DNA from: an uncultured Olsenella sp.
GTDB lineage: Bacteria; Actinomycetota; Coriobacteriia; Coriobacteriales; Atopobiaceae
DNA length: 64,000 nt
Assembly (NCBI GenBank): GCA_949290055.1
Contig: CASEQJ010000008.1
Location: 1-64,000, forward strand
Direction: 5' to 3'
Positions 47,701 to 55,542 of the stretch are shown here, piece by piece. The translations under genes were made by a program, and so were the position numbers. Numbering within the stretch: the stretch's first letter is position 1; each line of letters opens with the position of its first letter. Below the pieces are notes generated by a model, which saw nothing but the letters and a program-made list of their open reading frames with translations, did not search any database and was not told the origin of the DNA.

Positions 47701-48274
47701 GCCAGGAGACACCCGCAATCCGCTCATAGGTCTCTTGAAAAAGCTTTCCTTTGCCCTCTTCGTCGATGAACTTCTCCAGCCGAGCCAGCCTGAGCTCGGC
47801 GCCGTAGTACCCAAGGTGGTCGTAGAACACGCGAGCGAACGTCCTTTTGATTACATCTGCGTCATGCGCGCCAATGGCCTTCTCGTCGATGTTGAAAAGG
47901 ATTGACTCGGTTGGGACGCCAGCGCAACGGACCGCCTTTGCCGCCACCATCTCGTCTTCAAACTTACCTTTGAAATACTCGAGCGCCGTGCGGCCTGCCA
48001 CCTCACGATTAGAGAGGAGGTAGGAAAGCATCTTGAGGAAGTGAGACTTGCCCGAGCCAAAGAAACCGCTGATCCAGACGCCGATCTTGTCCGTAGGAAC
48101 ATCGAGAGCTCGCTCATAGGCGTCGAAGAAAGTAGCGAAGTGGCCAGAGAGCTCACGCGTTATCACATATTCAGAGAGCTCCTGCTTAAGGCTCTCCTCA
48201 TTCTCGCCCGAGACCTTAATGACACCGTTGATATCTCGGTTGATGTCGCGCTCGAACATGTCCTGAATGCGCAT
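44741..48274 (-). CDS. brxC: BrxC, large P-loop ATPase of the BREX system
   Basis: An 1177 aa AAA-type ATPase. It begins MRIQDMFERDINRDINGVIK, the standard BrxC opening, and has Walker A GFFGSGKSHF at 70-79. A Walker B-like LLFMVDEIGQF lies near 255. The rest is a long helical region with winged-helix-like parts. Length is canonical. ATG 48274 with AAGGAG upstream lies 9 bp after brxB. Confidence 0.96.
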   Translation of the reverse strand: MRIQDMFERDINRDINGVIKVSGENEESLKQELSEYVITRELSGHFATFFDAYERALDVPTDKIGVWISGFFGSGKSHFLKMLSYLLSNREVAGRTALEYFKGKFEDEMVAAKAVRCAGVPTESILFNIDEKAIGAHDADVIKRTFARVFYDHLGYYGAELRLARLEKFIDEEGKGKLFQETYERIAGVSWLDDRKKYKYRRQKIVDALVESQVMTEEDAKYWFSDKEKESVPIDLLVDQINEYVCARSAENGGQFRLLFMVDEIGQFIGSDTNLMLNLQGIVEKIGDICGGRVWVMVTSQEAIDEVTRVASDDFSRIQGRFNTRLSLSSSSADEVIKRRVLAKTPDAASLLTMQYGQSSAVLRNLFTFEGAVSDLHGYDGAEDFAETFPFADYQFTLMQKVMTELRKHGSSGKHLSSGERSMLSGFQEAAQRVEERDENALVPFWMFYDTVQTFLEGHIRRVINRAEEAAAAHEGLEPEDVPVLKLLFLLRWVDDVKLNVGNIVTLMTDDVRADRVALRERTQASLERLVRENYVSRNGETYQFLTDDEQEIARQIARTEVDSARIVKKIADVFYDNVFPAPKLAVGENNFPVEEWVDETRINQADGLTLRVMTALAERGATDRAGLILRSSGGEAIVVLSDEIGYYDCLLEAAKIDRFVSTQNIANLPENQQRIIREKNQERTALERRAKELIEEAVRRGAFYAAGEEVRPAGTTSARKMVEECVGRLVDGTYPKLSYIDTFYHSDAEIRAILNGQAQALEGQQPNQSAIDEVDAYLGLQSSRQLSTTMEDVQKRFSEKPYGWREQDIAAVVAELLVQGRAKLRYAGAALDLGSPKAIDCLRKKSEVRKATIERRVFVSEATRLTAREAVMDFCHASDVPTGEDELTKHACELLVARRGELKRLLDVEYRGHEYPGRSEVANAIELLDEVLSAGPDPTDLLPVIARKDDDLADAAEGLEDVEGFFSNQRELFDRALRLVKRMAPEHEYLDSNEEAAQALATIKDVLSQQRPYRRIRELVPACQTVEDAYNGLLSAKKTDMLDQVKDMYEDIKAYAESKDVQLSAIAQTELERRNSVNTSTSLTALDALKTKLSNDQRTFYADVDREVERRNRPKTPVSTTTSAPEPPKVRVRRLGRERICPPKRLTNEDEVNAYVEEIRSRLLEALDGNDAIQLS

Positions 48275-48283
48275 AATGACTCC

Positions 48284-48868
48284 TTAGAGCAGGTTGAAGG
48301 CTCGGTAGTAGTTGCCGTCACTGATGCTGCTGAAGAGATGAAGCTGAGTGCCGTCGTATTTCCCTGGGTAGAGCATCACCACAGGCACATCCTCGAAAAC
48401 GTGTTGGGCATTTTCGAGGATGCTGTGCGCTCGAACAAAGGGATAGACCTTGCCCACTCCCGTAATGAGCAGCACATCCTTCCCTGGTTCATGGGATTCG
48501 TAGTCCATCTCACTGATAAATGACTCCGGAGTGACAACGGCCTGAGTGTCTTCCAGAAATGCGACCGACCCCTCATCTGCCTCTAACCCAGACATTTCAT
48601 CAAGAATCTCTTCTTTCTCGCAGATCTGGAGGAAGACGTCCCAGAGGTCGCGATGCACGATGCGGCACGGGAGCCTGCCCTCGTCTGAGAGGCCCACGAG
48701 CTCGGCCGTGCGTGCGCGGACCTCGTCCTCGCGCGCGGCGTCATACGGGAAGACGAAGAAGCCCACCTCGTTGCCGATACCCTTGTTCGCAAGGAACATC
48801 GGGTCCGAGAGCTTGGCCCGCAGGCGGGCAAAGTCCTCCTCGAGGTTCTGGGCGTGTTGGGTGACCAT
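48284..48868 (-). CDS. brxB: BrxB (DUF1788), BREX core protein
   Basis: A 194 aa protein of DUF1788, always found with BrxC. Recognisable points are the start NLEEDFARLRAKLSDPMF, LLITGVGKVYPFVRAHSILENAQ and the ending VVMLYPGKYDG..LFSSISDGNYYRAF. Its biochemical role is unknown. It lies 12 bp after brxA and 9 bp before brxC. Confidence 0.95.
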   Translation of the reverse strand: MVTQHAQNLEEDFARLRAKLSDPMFLANKGIGNEVGFFVFPYDAAREDEVRARTAELVGLSDEGRLPCRIVHRDLWDVFLQICEKEEILDEMSGLEADEGSVAFLEDTQAVVTPESFISEMDYESHEPGKDVLLITGVGKVYPFVRAHSILENAQHVFEDVPVVMLYPGKYDGTQLHLFSSISDGNYYRAFNLL

Positions 48869-48880
48869 TCCCTCTCCCCC

Positions 48881-49501
48881 CTAGTCCATGACGCCGAAGG
48901 CGGGAAGGATTGCCGCGTCGTCGTTTGCACGGACGAGGTCCTCGAGCTCAAAGTCGAGAAGGACCGAAGTCAGCTGCTCCGAGCTACGGTCGTACATGCC
49001 GCACTCCTCGAGGCACTTGACGAAGACCTGGCGGATCTTGTTGAGCGTGGCGTCGCTCCAGCCGGCGACTTTCTCGTCCTGTGCCCGGAGCCCCTCGAGG
49101 AAGGAGACGATCTCGCGCTTGGGGAGGTGTGCGTCAAGCTGTCGGCGCTTTGACGCGACCACCACCGTCATGAACTCCCACATGACGCGGTAGTCGCAGG
49201 AGATGGCGTAGAGGTTGGTCTGGCGCGCCTGGTCGACGGTGCCGTGGGCAATGAGTCGCGCGAGCTGCGCACGGCGCCCCTCGTCGTCCGAGAGGACCGT
49301 GAGCCTGCGGCAGAGCGCGCGGGCGATGGACTTGAGCTCGCGCTCGGTGGGGTACTGAAAGAGGTTCTGCTCGACAACGCGCTCGACGATGTCCGCGTCC
49401 GAGAGGCCTTCGTCCAGGCGCAGACGGGCAACGATGCGAATCTCGCGGAAGAGCCACTGCTCGCGCGTGAGGGCACCCCGATAGGGCTGGTTGTGCAGCA
49501 C
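48881..49501 (-). CDS. brxA: BrxA (DUF1819), first gene of the BREX operon
   Basis: A 206 aa helical DNA-binding protein of DUF1819. It shows YRGALTREQWLFREIRIVARL near the start, and NLYAISCDYRVMWEFMTVVV and GMYD later, as in other BrxA proteins. The start is GTG 49501 with a G-rich Shine-Dalgarno sequence just upstream. A run of nine G lies 68 bp upstream in the leader. Confidence 0.94.
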   Translation of the reverse strand: MLHNQPYRGALTREQWLFREIRIVARLRLDEGLSDADIVERVVEQNLFQYPTERELKSIARALCRRLTVLSDDEGRRAQLARLIAHGTVDQARQTNLYAISCDYRVMWEFMTVVVASKRRQLDAHLPKREIVSFLEGLRAQDEKVAGWSDATLNKIRQVFVKCLEECGMYDRSSEQLTSVLLDFELEDLVRANDDAAILPAFGVMD

Positions 49502-49568
49502 CTACGCCACCCCCTCGGGACGGCGCGGCAGGGCATGCGGGACTAGATGGGCACCCCTACTCGGAGAA

Positions 49569-49577
49569 CCCCCCCCC
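49569..49577 (-). promoter_or_regulatory. Homopolymer of nine G in the brxA leader
   Basis: Nine consecutive C on the plus strand (G on the coding strand), 68 bp before the brxA start. Such tracts slip during replication and can change promoter or leader spacing. No clear promoter was recognised around it, so a regulatory role is inference. Confidence 0.5.
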
Positions 49578-49674
49578 GTTAGGTTTTTGCAGCTCACAAA
49601 CGCGTTCATGTGCTCGCTCCCGTTACGACCGGCACCGCCCCCATCGTAGCGAGGGCGCCGGACAATAATTCAGC

Positions 49675-49694
49675 ACTCCCATGATACCGGGAGT
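49675..49694 (-). terminator. Small hairpin after the 69 aa gene
   Basis: ACTCCC and GGGAGT pair around an 8 nt loop, followed on the minus strand by an A/T-rich tract (GCTGAATTATT). It is a weak terminator candidate separating the small gene from brxA. The rest of the gap from 49502 to 49727 holds only the nine-G run. Confidence 0.45.
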
Positions 49695-49727
49695 CGCAAG
49701 CGTTGGCACATGCTCGCGGGCGGACGG

Positions 49728-49937
49728 TCAGTCCTCGACCTCGATCTCTCCCACGATGCGCTTTAGGTAGCCGGGGAGCGTCTCGTAGCGCTGCCCGTAG
49801 AGGTCGAGCAGCGCCTCCACGCGGCGGCGGTCCACCGGCGCACGTCGACTCTCGCGCAGCAGCGCCTCCGCCTCGCCCGCGAGCTGTTCCTCGGCGAGGC
49901 TCCCCCACGCGGCCCATTCGGGCATGCCGCCACTCAT
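49728..49937 (-). CDS. Small hypothetical protein (69 aa)
   Basis: A 69 aa acidic, helical protein (EWAAWGSLAEEQLAGEAEALL, then RRVEALLDLYGQRYETLPGYLKRIVGEI). ATG 49937 has GGAGGG upstream. No family is recognised. It lies between the S33 peptidase and brxA on the same strand and is preceded by an inverted repeat that may be an operator. Confidence 0.6.
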   Translation of the reverse strand: MSGGMPEWAAWGSLAEEQLAGEAEALLRESRRAPVDRRRVEALLDLYGQRYETLPGYLKRIVGEIEVED

Positions 49938-49979
49938 GCGAGCCCTCCGTTCTTCTCGGCCGTCGCTTGTGTCCGAAGG

Positions 49980-50056
49980 ATTAACGCGCTGAATCAAGCA
50001 CAACTTTCTATATCCGCAGGTGGAAATAACGCACTTGTATGATTGAGCGCGTTATT
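49980..50056. promoter_or_regulatory. Inverted repeat upstream of the 69 aa gene, possible operator
   Basis: ATTAACGCGCTGAATCA (49980-49996) and the reverse complement of TGATTGAGCGCGTTATT (50040-50056) match at 15 of 17 bases. A related AAATAACGCAC sits between them at about 50025-50035. The placement before the small gene suggests a protein-binding site. Confidence 0.5.
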
Positions 50057-50074
50057 CTTGCGGGCGCAGATCCG

Positions 50075-51520
50075 CTACAGCACGCCCGCGAGGTCGCCGC
50101 GGTCGCGCGCCTCATTCAGCAGGTGCTTGAACACGTGTTCCCCGTGCAGGCCGTCGTGCTCGAACTCGCTCGTGACCCAGGCGTGGCTCGCGCCCACGCG
50201 GCCGAGCGTGTCCAGTTGCAGGCCGGAATCCACGTAGAGGTCGTCAAAGTACACGGCCGCCTGGAGCGGCGTCTCGTTGGCGAGAAGGGCCTCGAGGTCG
50301 TAGAGCCGCCCGAACGACGTATCCGCCATGAGGCGCTCCATGGCGCCCGCAAAGGGTCGCAGCTCCGGCATCTCCTCGAACATCCACGGGAAGCACGCCT
50401 CACCGGTGAGCATGAGCGGACGGGCCGCAGGGTCGAACTCGGGACGCTCGCGCCAGGCGCGCTCGGCTGCCCATGAGATCGGGGCCTCCAGTTCGCCGTC
50501 GGCGTAGATGAGCTCCTGGAGCACCCAGTAGAGCGGGTTTGCGGCAACGTTGGTGGCCAACCACGCGCCCGCGAGAAACGCCGGCGAGAGCTCGATCTTC
50601 TCGGCACGCCCGCCCGCTGCGGCAAGGGCGGCCTCCGCGGAACCGTCGCCGGCCGTGAACGCGAGGTCAAGCAGGTTGTGCAGGCGCTCGTGGCCCGGCT
50701 TCATACCAAGCCCCTGCCCCAGTGACTGCAGTCGGCGCAGCAAGAGCGGCGAGCCGTCCGGCAGCCGCACGTCGCCGGCGGCGACGCGCTCGGCGAGAAG
50801 CGCGAGGCGGCGCTCGTCGTCCGGATAGCGCTCGTAGAGGAGGCTCGTCTTGGCGACCATGCGCGGAAACGTGTGGGCGTAGACCTCGTCGGCGCTCGCC
50901 GGGACGTGCGGGATGCCGCCGCAGGTGAAGCTTGCCGCCGCCGCGCCTGGGAACGTGGAGAGGTACGTGAGCGTGAGAAAGCCGCCGTAGCTCTGGCCGA
51001 GCGTGACCCAACGGGCGCCACCGAGCTCGGTGAGGCGCAGGTACTCAAAGTCGCGGACGATCGAGTCAGCGAGAAAGCGCTTGAGGAAGCGGGCCTGCGC
51101 GACGGCGTCACCCTCGTGCGCGACCGTGACGCCGTCCACGCGGCTGGAGCGTCCGGTGCCGCGCTGATCGGGCAGGATCACGCGGAAGTGGCGCACCGCC
51201 TCCGCGACCCAGCCGTCGCTTGTGGGCGAGGTCAGGCGCGGTCCGGCGCCACCGGGCCCGCCCTGGAGGAAGACCAGGTACGGAAGGTCGCGACCAACGT
51301 TCTCCGGCGCGCAGAGCACGCGGTAGAAGAGTCGCAGGGAGCGGCCCTCAAAGGCGGGGTCGCATTTCTCGGCCGCCGAGGCCTCCGCGAGAGGCGAGCT
51401 GGGGGCGCCCTGGGCGCCCGCCAGCTGCGCGGGAGACGTCCCCCGCCAGTCGAGCGGGACGTCGATTGCACGATCCTCCACGGCAAGCCCGGGCAGGTAA
51501 TAGCTCGACAGAAGCGACAT
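50075..51520 (-). CDS. Alpha/beta hydrolase, proline iminopeptidase-like (family S33)
   Basis: A 481 aa hydrolase likely to cleave N-terminal proline or other residues from peptides. The oxyanion motif is FLQGGPGGAGP, the LPDQRGTGRS motif follows, and the nucleophile elbow is GQSYGGF. The catalytic histidine is probably in SEFEHDGLHG near the C-terminus. No signal peptide is seen, so it is cytoplasmic. ATG 51520 has GGGGGAG upstream. Array D lies in its upstream gap. Confidence 0.9.
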   Translation of the reverse strand: MSLLSSYYLPGLAVEDRAIDVPLDWRGTSPAQLAGAQGAPSSPLAEASAAEKCDPAFEGRSLRLFYRVLCAPENVGRDLPYLVFLQGGPGGAGPRLTSPTSDGWVAEAVRHFRVILPDQRGTGRSSRVDGVTVAHEGDAVAQARFLKRFLADSIVRDFEYLRLTELGGARWVTLGQSYGGFLTLTYLSTFPGAAAASFTCGGIPHVPASADEVYAHTFPRMVAKTSLLYERYPDDERRLALLAERVAAGDVRLPDGSPLLLRRLQSLGQGLGMKPGHERLHNLLDLAFTAGDGSAEAALAAAGGRAEKIELSPAFLAGAWLATNVAANPLYWVLQELIYADGELEAPISWAAERAWRERPEFDPAARPLMLTGEACFPWMFEEMPELRPFAGAMERLMADTSFGRLYDLEALLANETPLQAAVYFDDLYVDSGLQLDTLGRVGASHAWVTSEFEHDGLHGEHVFKHLLNEARDRGDLAGVL

Positions 51521-51626
51521 GTCTCCCCCTTGACGCTAGTACGATTGTTGATGCCACAGACTACACGGTTTTGGGTTTTTCTCCTCCGCCGCGCTATTCG
51601 AGGGTCTAAAACTCAGGCAAACAACC

Positions 51627-51772
51627 ATGTTTTGGGGCAATCATTTTATGCTCTGATTAAAATAGTGTTGCAAAACTTTGCCACGTACGCCACAAGCACG
51701 AAATTACGGCCCCGAACGAGGCCCGTTTGGCTGCGTGCGTGCGGCGAGCATAAAACTTGTTGCCCAAAACCA
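51627..51772. repeat. Array D: GTTTTGGGGCAA-type repeats
   Basis: The direct copy at 51627-51654 reads CATGTTTTGGGGCAATCATT followed by TTATGC. A clear inverted copy lies at 51746-51772 (GCATAAAACTTGTTGCCCAA onward). A degenerate inverted copy is at about 51670-51683. The copies match those of arrays E and F. The gap between the S33 gene and asd (342 bp) has no gene. Confidence 0.8.
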
Positions 51773-51862
51773 GAGAAGAACCCCGCAGAAGCCAAAGAAG
51801 CCACACGGAAGCCGAGAAAAACGCAGGGACCGAGAAGGACCTCGACCTCTGCGCCCTTCTCG

Positions 51863-52873
51863 CTAGACCAGGTGCTCCGCGATCTGGACCGCGTTCGTGG
51901 CCGCGCCCTTGCGGATCTGGTCGCCGCAGCACCAGAACGTGAGCGCGCTCGCGCCCTCGGGCGCGGAGAGGTCGCGCCTCAGGCGGCCGACCCAAATGAG
52001 GTCCTGGTCAGAGGTTTCGAGCGGCATGGGGTAGCGGCTCGCCGCCGGCTCGTCCACCACCTTCACGCCCGGCGCCGCCTCCAGCGCCGCACGCGCCTCC
52101 TCCACCGAGATCGGCCGCTCGAACTCGGCCGTAATGGACTCGGAGTGCGAGCGCACCACCGGCACGCGCACGCAGGTGCAGTTCACGCGCAGCTCGGGCA
52201 GGTGCATGATCTTGCGGCCCTCGTTGAGCATTTTCATTTCCTCGGAGGTGTAGCCCTCCTCGTTGAAGCCGCCGATCTGCGGGATGAGGTTCTCGGCAAG
52301 CTGGTACTGGAAGGGCTTGCTCTCCCCCACCGGCTCGCCCGCCGCCACGCAGCCGATCTCGCGCACGAGCTCGTCGAGGCCGGGCTTGCCGGCGCCCGAG
52401 GCCGCCTGGTAGGTGGAGACGACGAGGCGCGTCACACCCGCGAGCTGGTGGAGCGGCCACACGGGCACGAGGCCTATGATCGTGGCGCAGTTGGGGTTGG
52501 CTATTATGCCGTGGTGCCCGGCAATGTCCGCGGCGTTGATCTCCGGCACGACGAGCGGCACGTCGGCGTCCATGCGGAAGGCGTGCGAGTTGTCCACGCA
52601 TACGGCGCCGCGGCGCACGGCCTCGGGCATGAGCGCACGGGCGGTGGCGTCGTCAGCGGCGCCGAGGACGATGTCCACGCCCTCGAAGGCGTCCGGCTCG
52701 GCGAGTCGGCAGGCAACGTCCTCGCCGCGGAAGCGCACGGGCTTGCCCACGGATCGCTCGGAGGCCAGCGGGACCAGGCGCCCCACCGGGAAGTCGCGCT
52801 CCTCCAGGCACTGGAGCATCTGCTGGCCCACCACGCCGGTGGCGCCGAGGATGGCAACGGTCTTCTCGCTCAT
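51863..52873 (-). CDS. asd: Aspartate-semialdehyde dehydrogenase
   Basis: A 336 aa NADP-dependent enzyme converting aspartyl phosphate to aspartate semialdehyde, for lysine, threonine and methionine. The Rossmann motif is LGATGVVGQQML and the catalytic cysteine is in IIANPNCATI. The substrate-binding YQAASGAGKPG and the SHSES histidine follow. It lies 88 bp downstream of lysC, separated by a REP palindrome. CTTCTCG lies within its 3' flank. Confidence 0.96.
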   Translation of the reverse strand: MSEKTVAILGATGVVGQQMLQCLEERDFPVGRLVPLASERSVGKPVRFRGEDVACRLAEPDAFEGVDIVLGAADDATARALMPEAVRRGAVCVDNSHAFRMDADVPLVVPEINAADIAGHHGIIANPNCATIIGLVPVWPLHQLAGVTRLVVSTYQAASGAGKPGLDELVREIGCVAAGEPVGESKPFQYQLAENLIPQIGGFNEEGYTSEEMKMLNEGRKIMHLPELRVNCTCVRVPVVRSHSESITAEFERPISVEEARAALEAAPGVKVVDEPAASRYPMPLETSDQDLIWVGRLRRDLSAPEGASALTFWCCGDQIRKGAATNAVQIAEHLV

Positions 52874-52930
52874 GGCGGTTCCTCTCGTGACGCGCGAGCC
52901 GGATAGGCTCCGTCTCGCATAAATCTTTTC

Positions 52931-52959
52931 TGTAAATTGGGGACTGTCCCCAATTTACA
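52931..52959. repeat. REP palindrome copy 4 (29 nt, perfect)
   Basis: TGTAAATTGGGGAC, a central T, then GTCCCCAATTTACA. It lies one base after the lysC stop, far (32 kb) from the RAYT gene, showing that the family is dispersed. Confidence 0.9.
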
Positions 52960-52960
52960 G

Positions 52961-54292
52961 CTAGCCGGCGGTGACCATCTCGTCGCGGACGAAGCGGTCG
53001 TAGATCACCTGAATGGCGCGGTCGAAGTCGTCGTTGTTGACGCCGAGAATGATCGAGATCTCCTGCGAGCTCTGCGTGATCATGCGAATGTTGACACCGG
53101 CCTCGCCGAGCGCGCCGAAGATCTTGCCCGAGGTGCCGGAGCGCTTGGACATGTTGCGGCCGACGACGGAGATCAGCGCGAGCTTGTCCACCATGGTTAT
53201 GTCGTCGGGCTCGAGCTCGCGGCGAATGTCGGCGACGATCGAGTAGATCGAGTCGCGCACGTCGGCGCCGTTGACCACCACGGAGAACGAGTCCACGCCC
53301 GTGGGAATGTGCTCCACGGAGACGCCGTAGCGCTCCAGAATCGTGAGCGCGCGGCGCACAAAGCCCACCTCGTTGGACATGTGCGCCTTCTTGACGTGCA
53401 CCGAGATGAAGTCCTTCTTGCCGGCAATGCCGGTGATCAGGTGCTCGTCCTCGCCGGCGCGAGCGCGCTCGCGAATGATCGTGCCCTCGTCCTCGGGGCG
53501 GTTGGTGTTCTTGATCTGAATCGGGATGTTGACCTCGCGCACCGGGAAGATCGCCTCCTCCTGCAGCACCGAGGCGCCCATGTAGGAGAGCTCGCGCATT
53601 TCGTCGAAGGTGATGCGGCGGATGGAGCGCGGGTGCTCCACGATGCGCGGGTCGGCCGAGAGGAAGCCCGAGACGTCGGTCCAGTTCTCGTAGAGCCCGG
53701 CGTCGATGCAGCGCGCGAGGATGGCGCCCGTGATGTCGCCGCCGCCGCGCTGGAAGAGCTTGATCTGGCCGTCCACCGTGGCACCGTAGAAGCCCGGCAG
53801 CACGAAGGAGCCCTCGCGCACCATGACGTCCTTCAGGCGCACGGCGGTGCGCTCCATGTCCACCTCGCCGTTGTGGTGGAAGACCACCACGTCAGCGGCG
53901 TCAACAAACGGCATCTGCAGGTACTCGGCCATGAGGTGCGCGGTGAACCACTCGCCGCGGCTGACCACGTACTCGGGCGAGTGCTTCTTTATGTTCTTGG
54001 CAAAGAGCTCGAACTTCTCATGCACCGGCCACTTGAGGCCGAGCTCGTCGGCAATGTCGACGAAGCGCTGCTCTATGTCCGCGAGAAGGGCGGTGCAGTC
54101 CACGTGGTACTGAATGTGGGCGTTCACCAGCAGCAGCAGGTCGGTGATCTTGTTGTCGGCGGAGTCGCGCTTGCCGGCGGCGGACACCACCACGAAGCGA
54201 CGGTCGGGGTCCGCCTCGACGATCCCCTTGACCTTGCGGAACTGCTCGGCGGACGCGACGGAGGAGCCGCCGAACTTGGCAATCTTGATCAT
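52961..54292 (-). CDS. lysC: Aspartate kinase
   Basis: A 443 aa kinase that phosphorylates aspartate as the first step of the aspartate family. It begins IKIAKFGGSSVASAEQF; the GGGGDITGAILA active-site region lies near 180-190, and two ACT domains close the protein (about 300-440, with VVVNGADVRDSIYSI and LISVVGRNMSK). Feedback by lysine and/or threonine is expected from the ACT domains. ATG 54292 is chosen rather than the long upstream extension, which overlaps hom. It is 17 bp after hom. Confidence 0.96.
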   Translation of the reverse strand: MIKIAKFGGSSVASAEQFRKVKGIVEADPDRRFVVVSAAGKRDSADNKITDLLLLVNAHIQYHVDCTALLADIEQRFVDIADELGLKWPVHEKFELFAKNIKKHSPEYVVSRGEWFTAHLMAEYLQMPFVDAADVVVFHHNGEVDMERTAVRLKDVMVREGSFVLPGFYGATVDGQIKLFQRGGGDITGAILARCIDAGLYENWTDVSGFLSADPRIVEHPRSIRRITFDEMRELSYMGASVLQEEAIFPVREVNIPIQIKNTNRPEDEGTIIRERARAGEDEHLITGIAGKKDFISVHVKKAHMSNEVGFVRRALTILERYGVSVEHIPTGVDSFSVVVNGADVRDSIYSIVADIRRELEPDDITMVDKLALISVVGRNMSKRSGTSGKIFGALGEAGVNIRMITQSSQEISIILGVNNDDFDRAIQVIYDRFVRDEMVTAG

Positions 54293-54309
54293 GCGGGAAC
54301 CTTGCCTTT

Positions 54310-55440
54310 CTACGCCACGGGAAGCGCGGCCATGAACGTGGTGGGGTCGGCGGCGAGCGCCTCGTCGAGAAGCGCCCGCGCGCCCTCGGCGGTGAGGTCG
54401 CGAACCAGGACGGCGCCCGGCCCGTAGGGCTCCGTGTCCCCGAGCTCGGCGGTCGTGCGCAGCACGTAGTCCGCGCGCAGCAGCGTGGGGTCGTAGGCGA
54501 GCGGGCGCGTGAAGTCGTAGACGGGGCGACGGGCGCCGCTCGCGCAGTCGAGCACGTCCTGGACGATCGCGTTGCCGGTGGGCAGGCTCCCCGCCCCCTG
54601 GCCGTAGAACTTGAGCTCGCCGACCGTGGTGGCATCGAGCGTGAGCAGGTTGAAGTTGCCGGGGACGCTCGCCTCGAGCGAGTCGGCGGCAACGGCGACC
54701 GGCTCCACCGCGGCGGCGTAGCGCCCGTCCGCGGCGACGCCGCGACCGAGCAGCTTCACCGTGCGGCCGTGCGCGGCAAAGAGCTCGAGGTCGGCCTTGG
54801 TGAGTGTGCGAATGCCCGACGCGGGGAGGTTCTTCTCGCACGCCACGTCAAAGGCGACGGAGGCGGAGATGATCGTCTTGTTGAGGACGTCTATGCCGTC
54901 AATGTCAGCGGAGGGGTCGCGCTCGGCGTAGCCCAGGCGCTGGGCCTCGGCGAGAACGACGTCGAACTCGGCGCCCTGCCGGCGCATGGCGTCGACAATG
55001 TAGTTGGTCGTGCCGTTCATGATTCCCGAGAAGGACGTGACCTCGTCGATCCTCCGGACCTTCTCGACGCTCGCGATCCACGGCACGCCGCCGCCGACGG
55101 CGGCCTCGACGAACAGGCCCGCGCCCGACGCCACGGACGCGGCGGCGAACTCGGCAAAGTGGGCCGCCACCACAGCCTTGTTGGACGTCACGACGTGGCG
55201 GCCGGACTCGAGGGCGGCCATGAGGTAGGTGCGCGCCGGCTCGACGCCGCCCATGCACTCGACGACGAGCTCGATCTCGCCGTCCGCAAGAATGTCGTCA
55301 TAACTCGCGGTCATGCGGGGGTCGCTCAGGCGGTCCGGCAGCTCGAGGATACGCGTCACCTCGACGCCGTCCACGCGCTCGGCAATGATCTGGTCCACGC
55401 CGCGGCCGACCGTCCCGTAGCCGAGGATGGCAATCTTCAT
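54310..55440 (-). CDS. hom: Homoserine dehydrogenase
   Basis: A 376 aa NAD(P)-dependent enzyme reducing aspartate semialdehyde to homoserine. The N-terminal ILGYGTVGRGV binds the cofactor. The catalytic region shows VTSNKAVVA, EAAVGGGVPWI, the SGIMNGTTNYI motif and YAERDPSADIDGID. It is shorter than the classical enzyme and appears to lack the usual C-terminal ACT domain, so feedback probably acts on the kinase. It forms hom-lysC on the minus strand, divergent from thrCB across 102 bp. Confidence 0.95.
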   Translation of the reverse strand: MKIAILGYGTVGRGVDQIIAERVDGVEVTRILELPDRLSDPRMTASYDDILADGEIELVVECMGGVEPARTYLMAALESGRHVVTSNKAVVAAHFAEFAAASVASGAGLFVEAAVGGGVPWIASVEKVRRIDEVTSFSGIMNGTTNYIVDAMRRQGAEFDVVLAEAQRLGYAERDPSADIDGIDVLNKTIISASVAFDVACEKNLPASGIRTLTKADLELFAAHGRTVKLLGRGVAADGRYAAAVEPVAVAADSLEASVPGNFNLLTLDATTVGELKFYGQGAGSLPTGNAIVQDVLDCASGARRPVYDFTRPLAYDPTLLRADYVLRTTAELGDTEPYGPGAVLVRDLTAEGARALLDEALAADPTTFMAALPVA

Positions 55441-55542
55441 GGGCGTCCAATCTTTCGAGTGTGTGTCCGTCGGGCCGTGCGTCCCGCGCTGCGGCTATGA
55501 TACTGGCAACAGGGCCGATACCGCCTCAACGCAAGGAGCACC

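Noticed and set aside
25949-49600. BREX island as a tRNA-integrated prophage or ICE
   Set aside because: No integrase, relaxase or phage gene was found, and no repeat of a tRNA 3' end was noticed at the far boundary.
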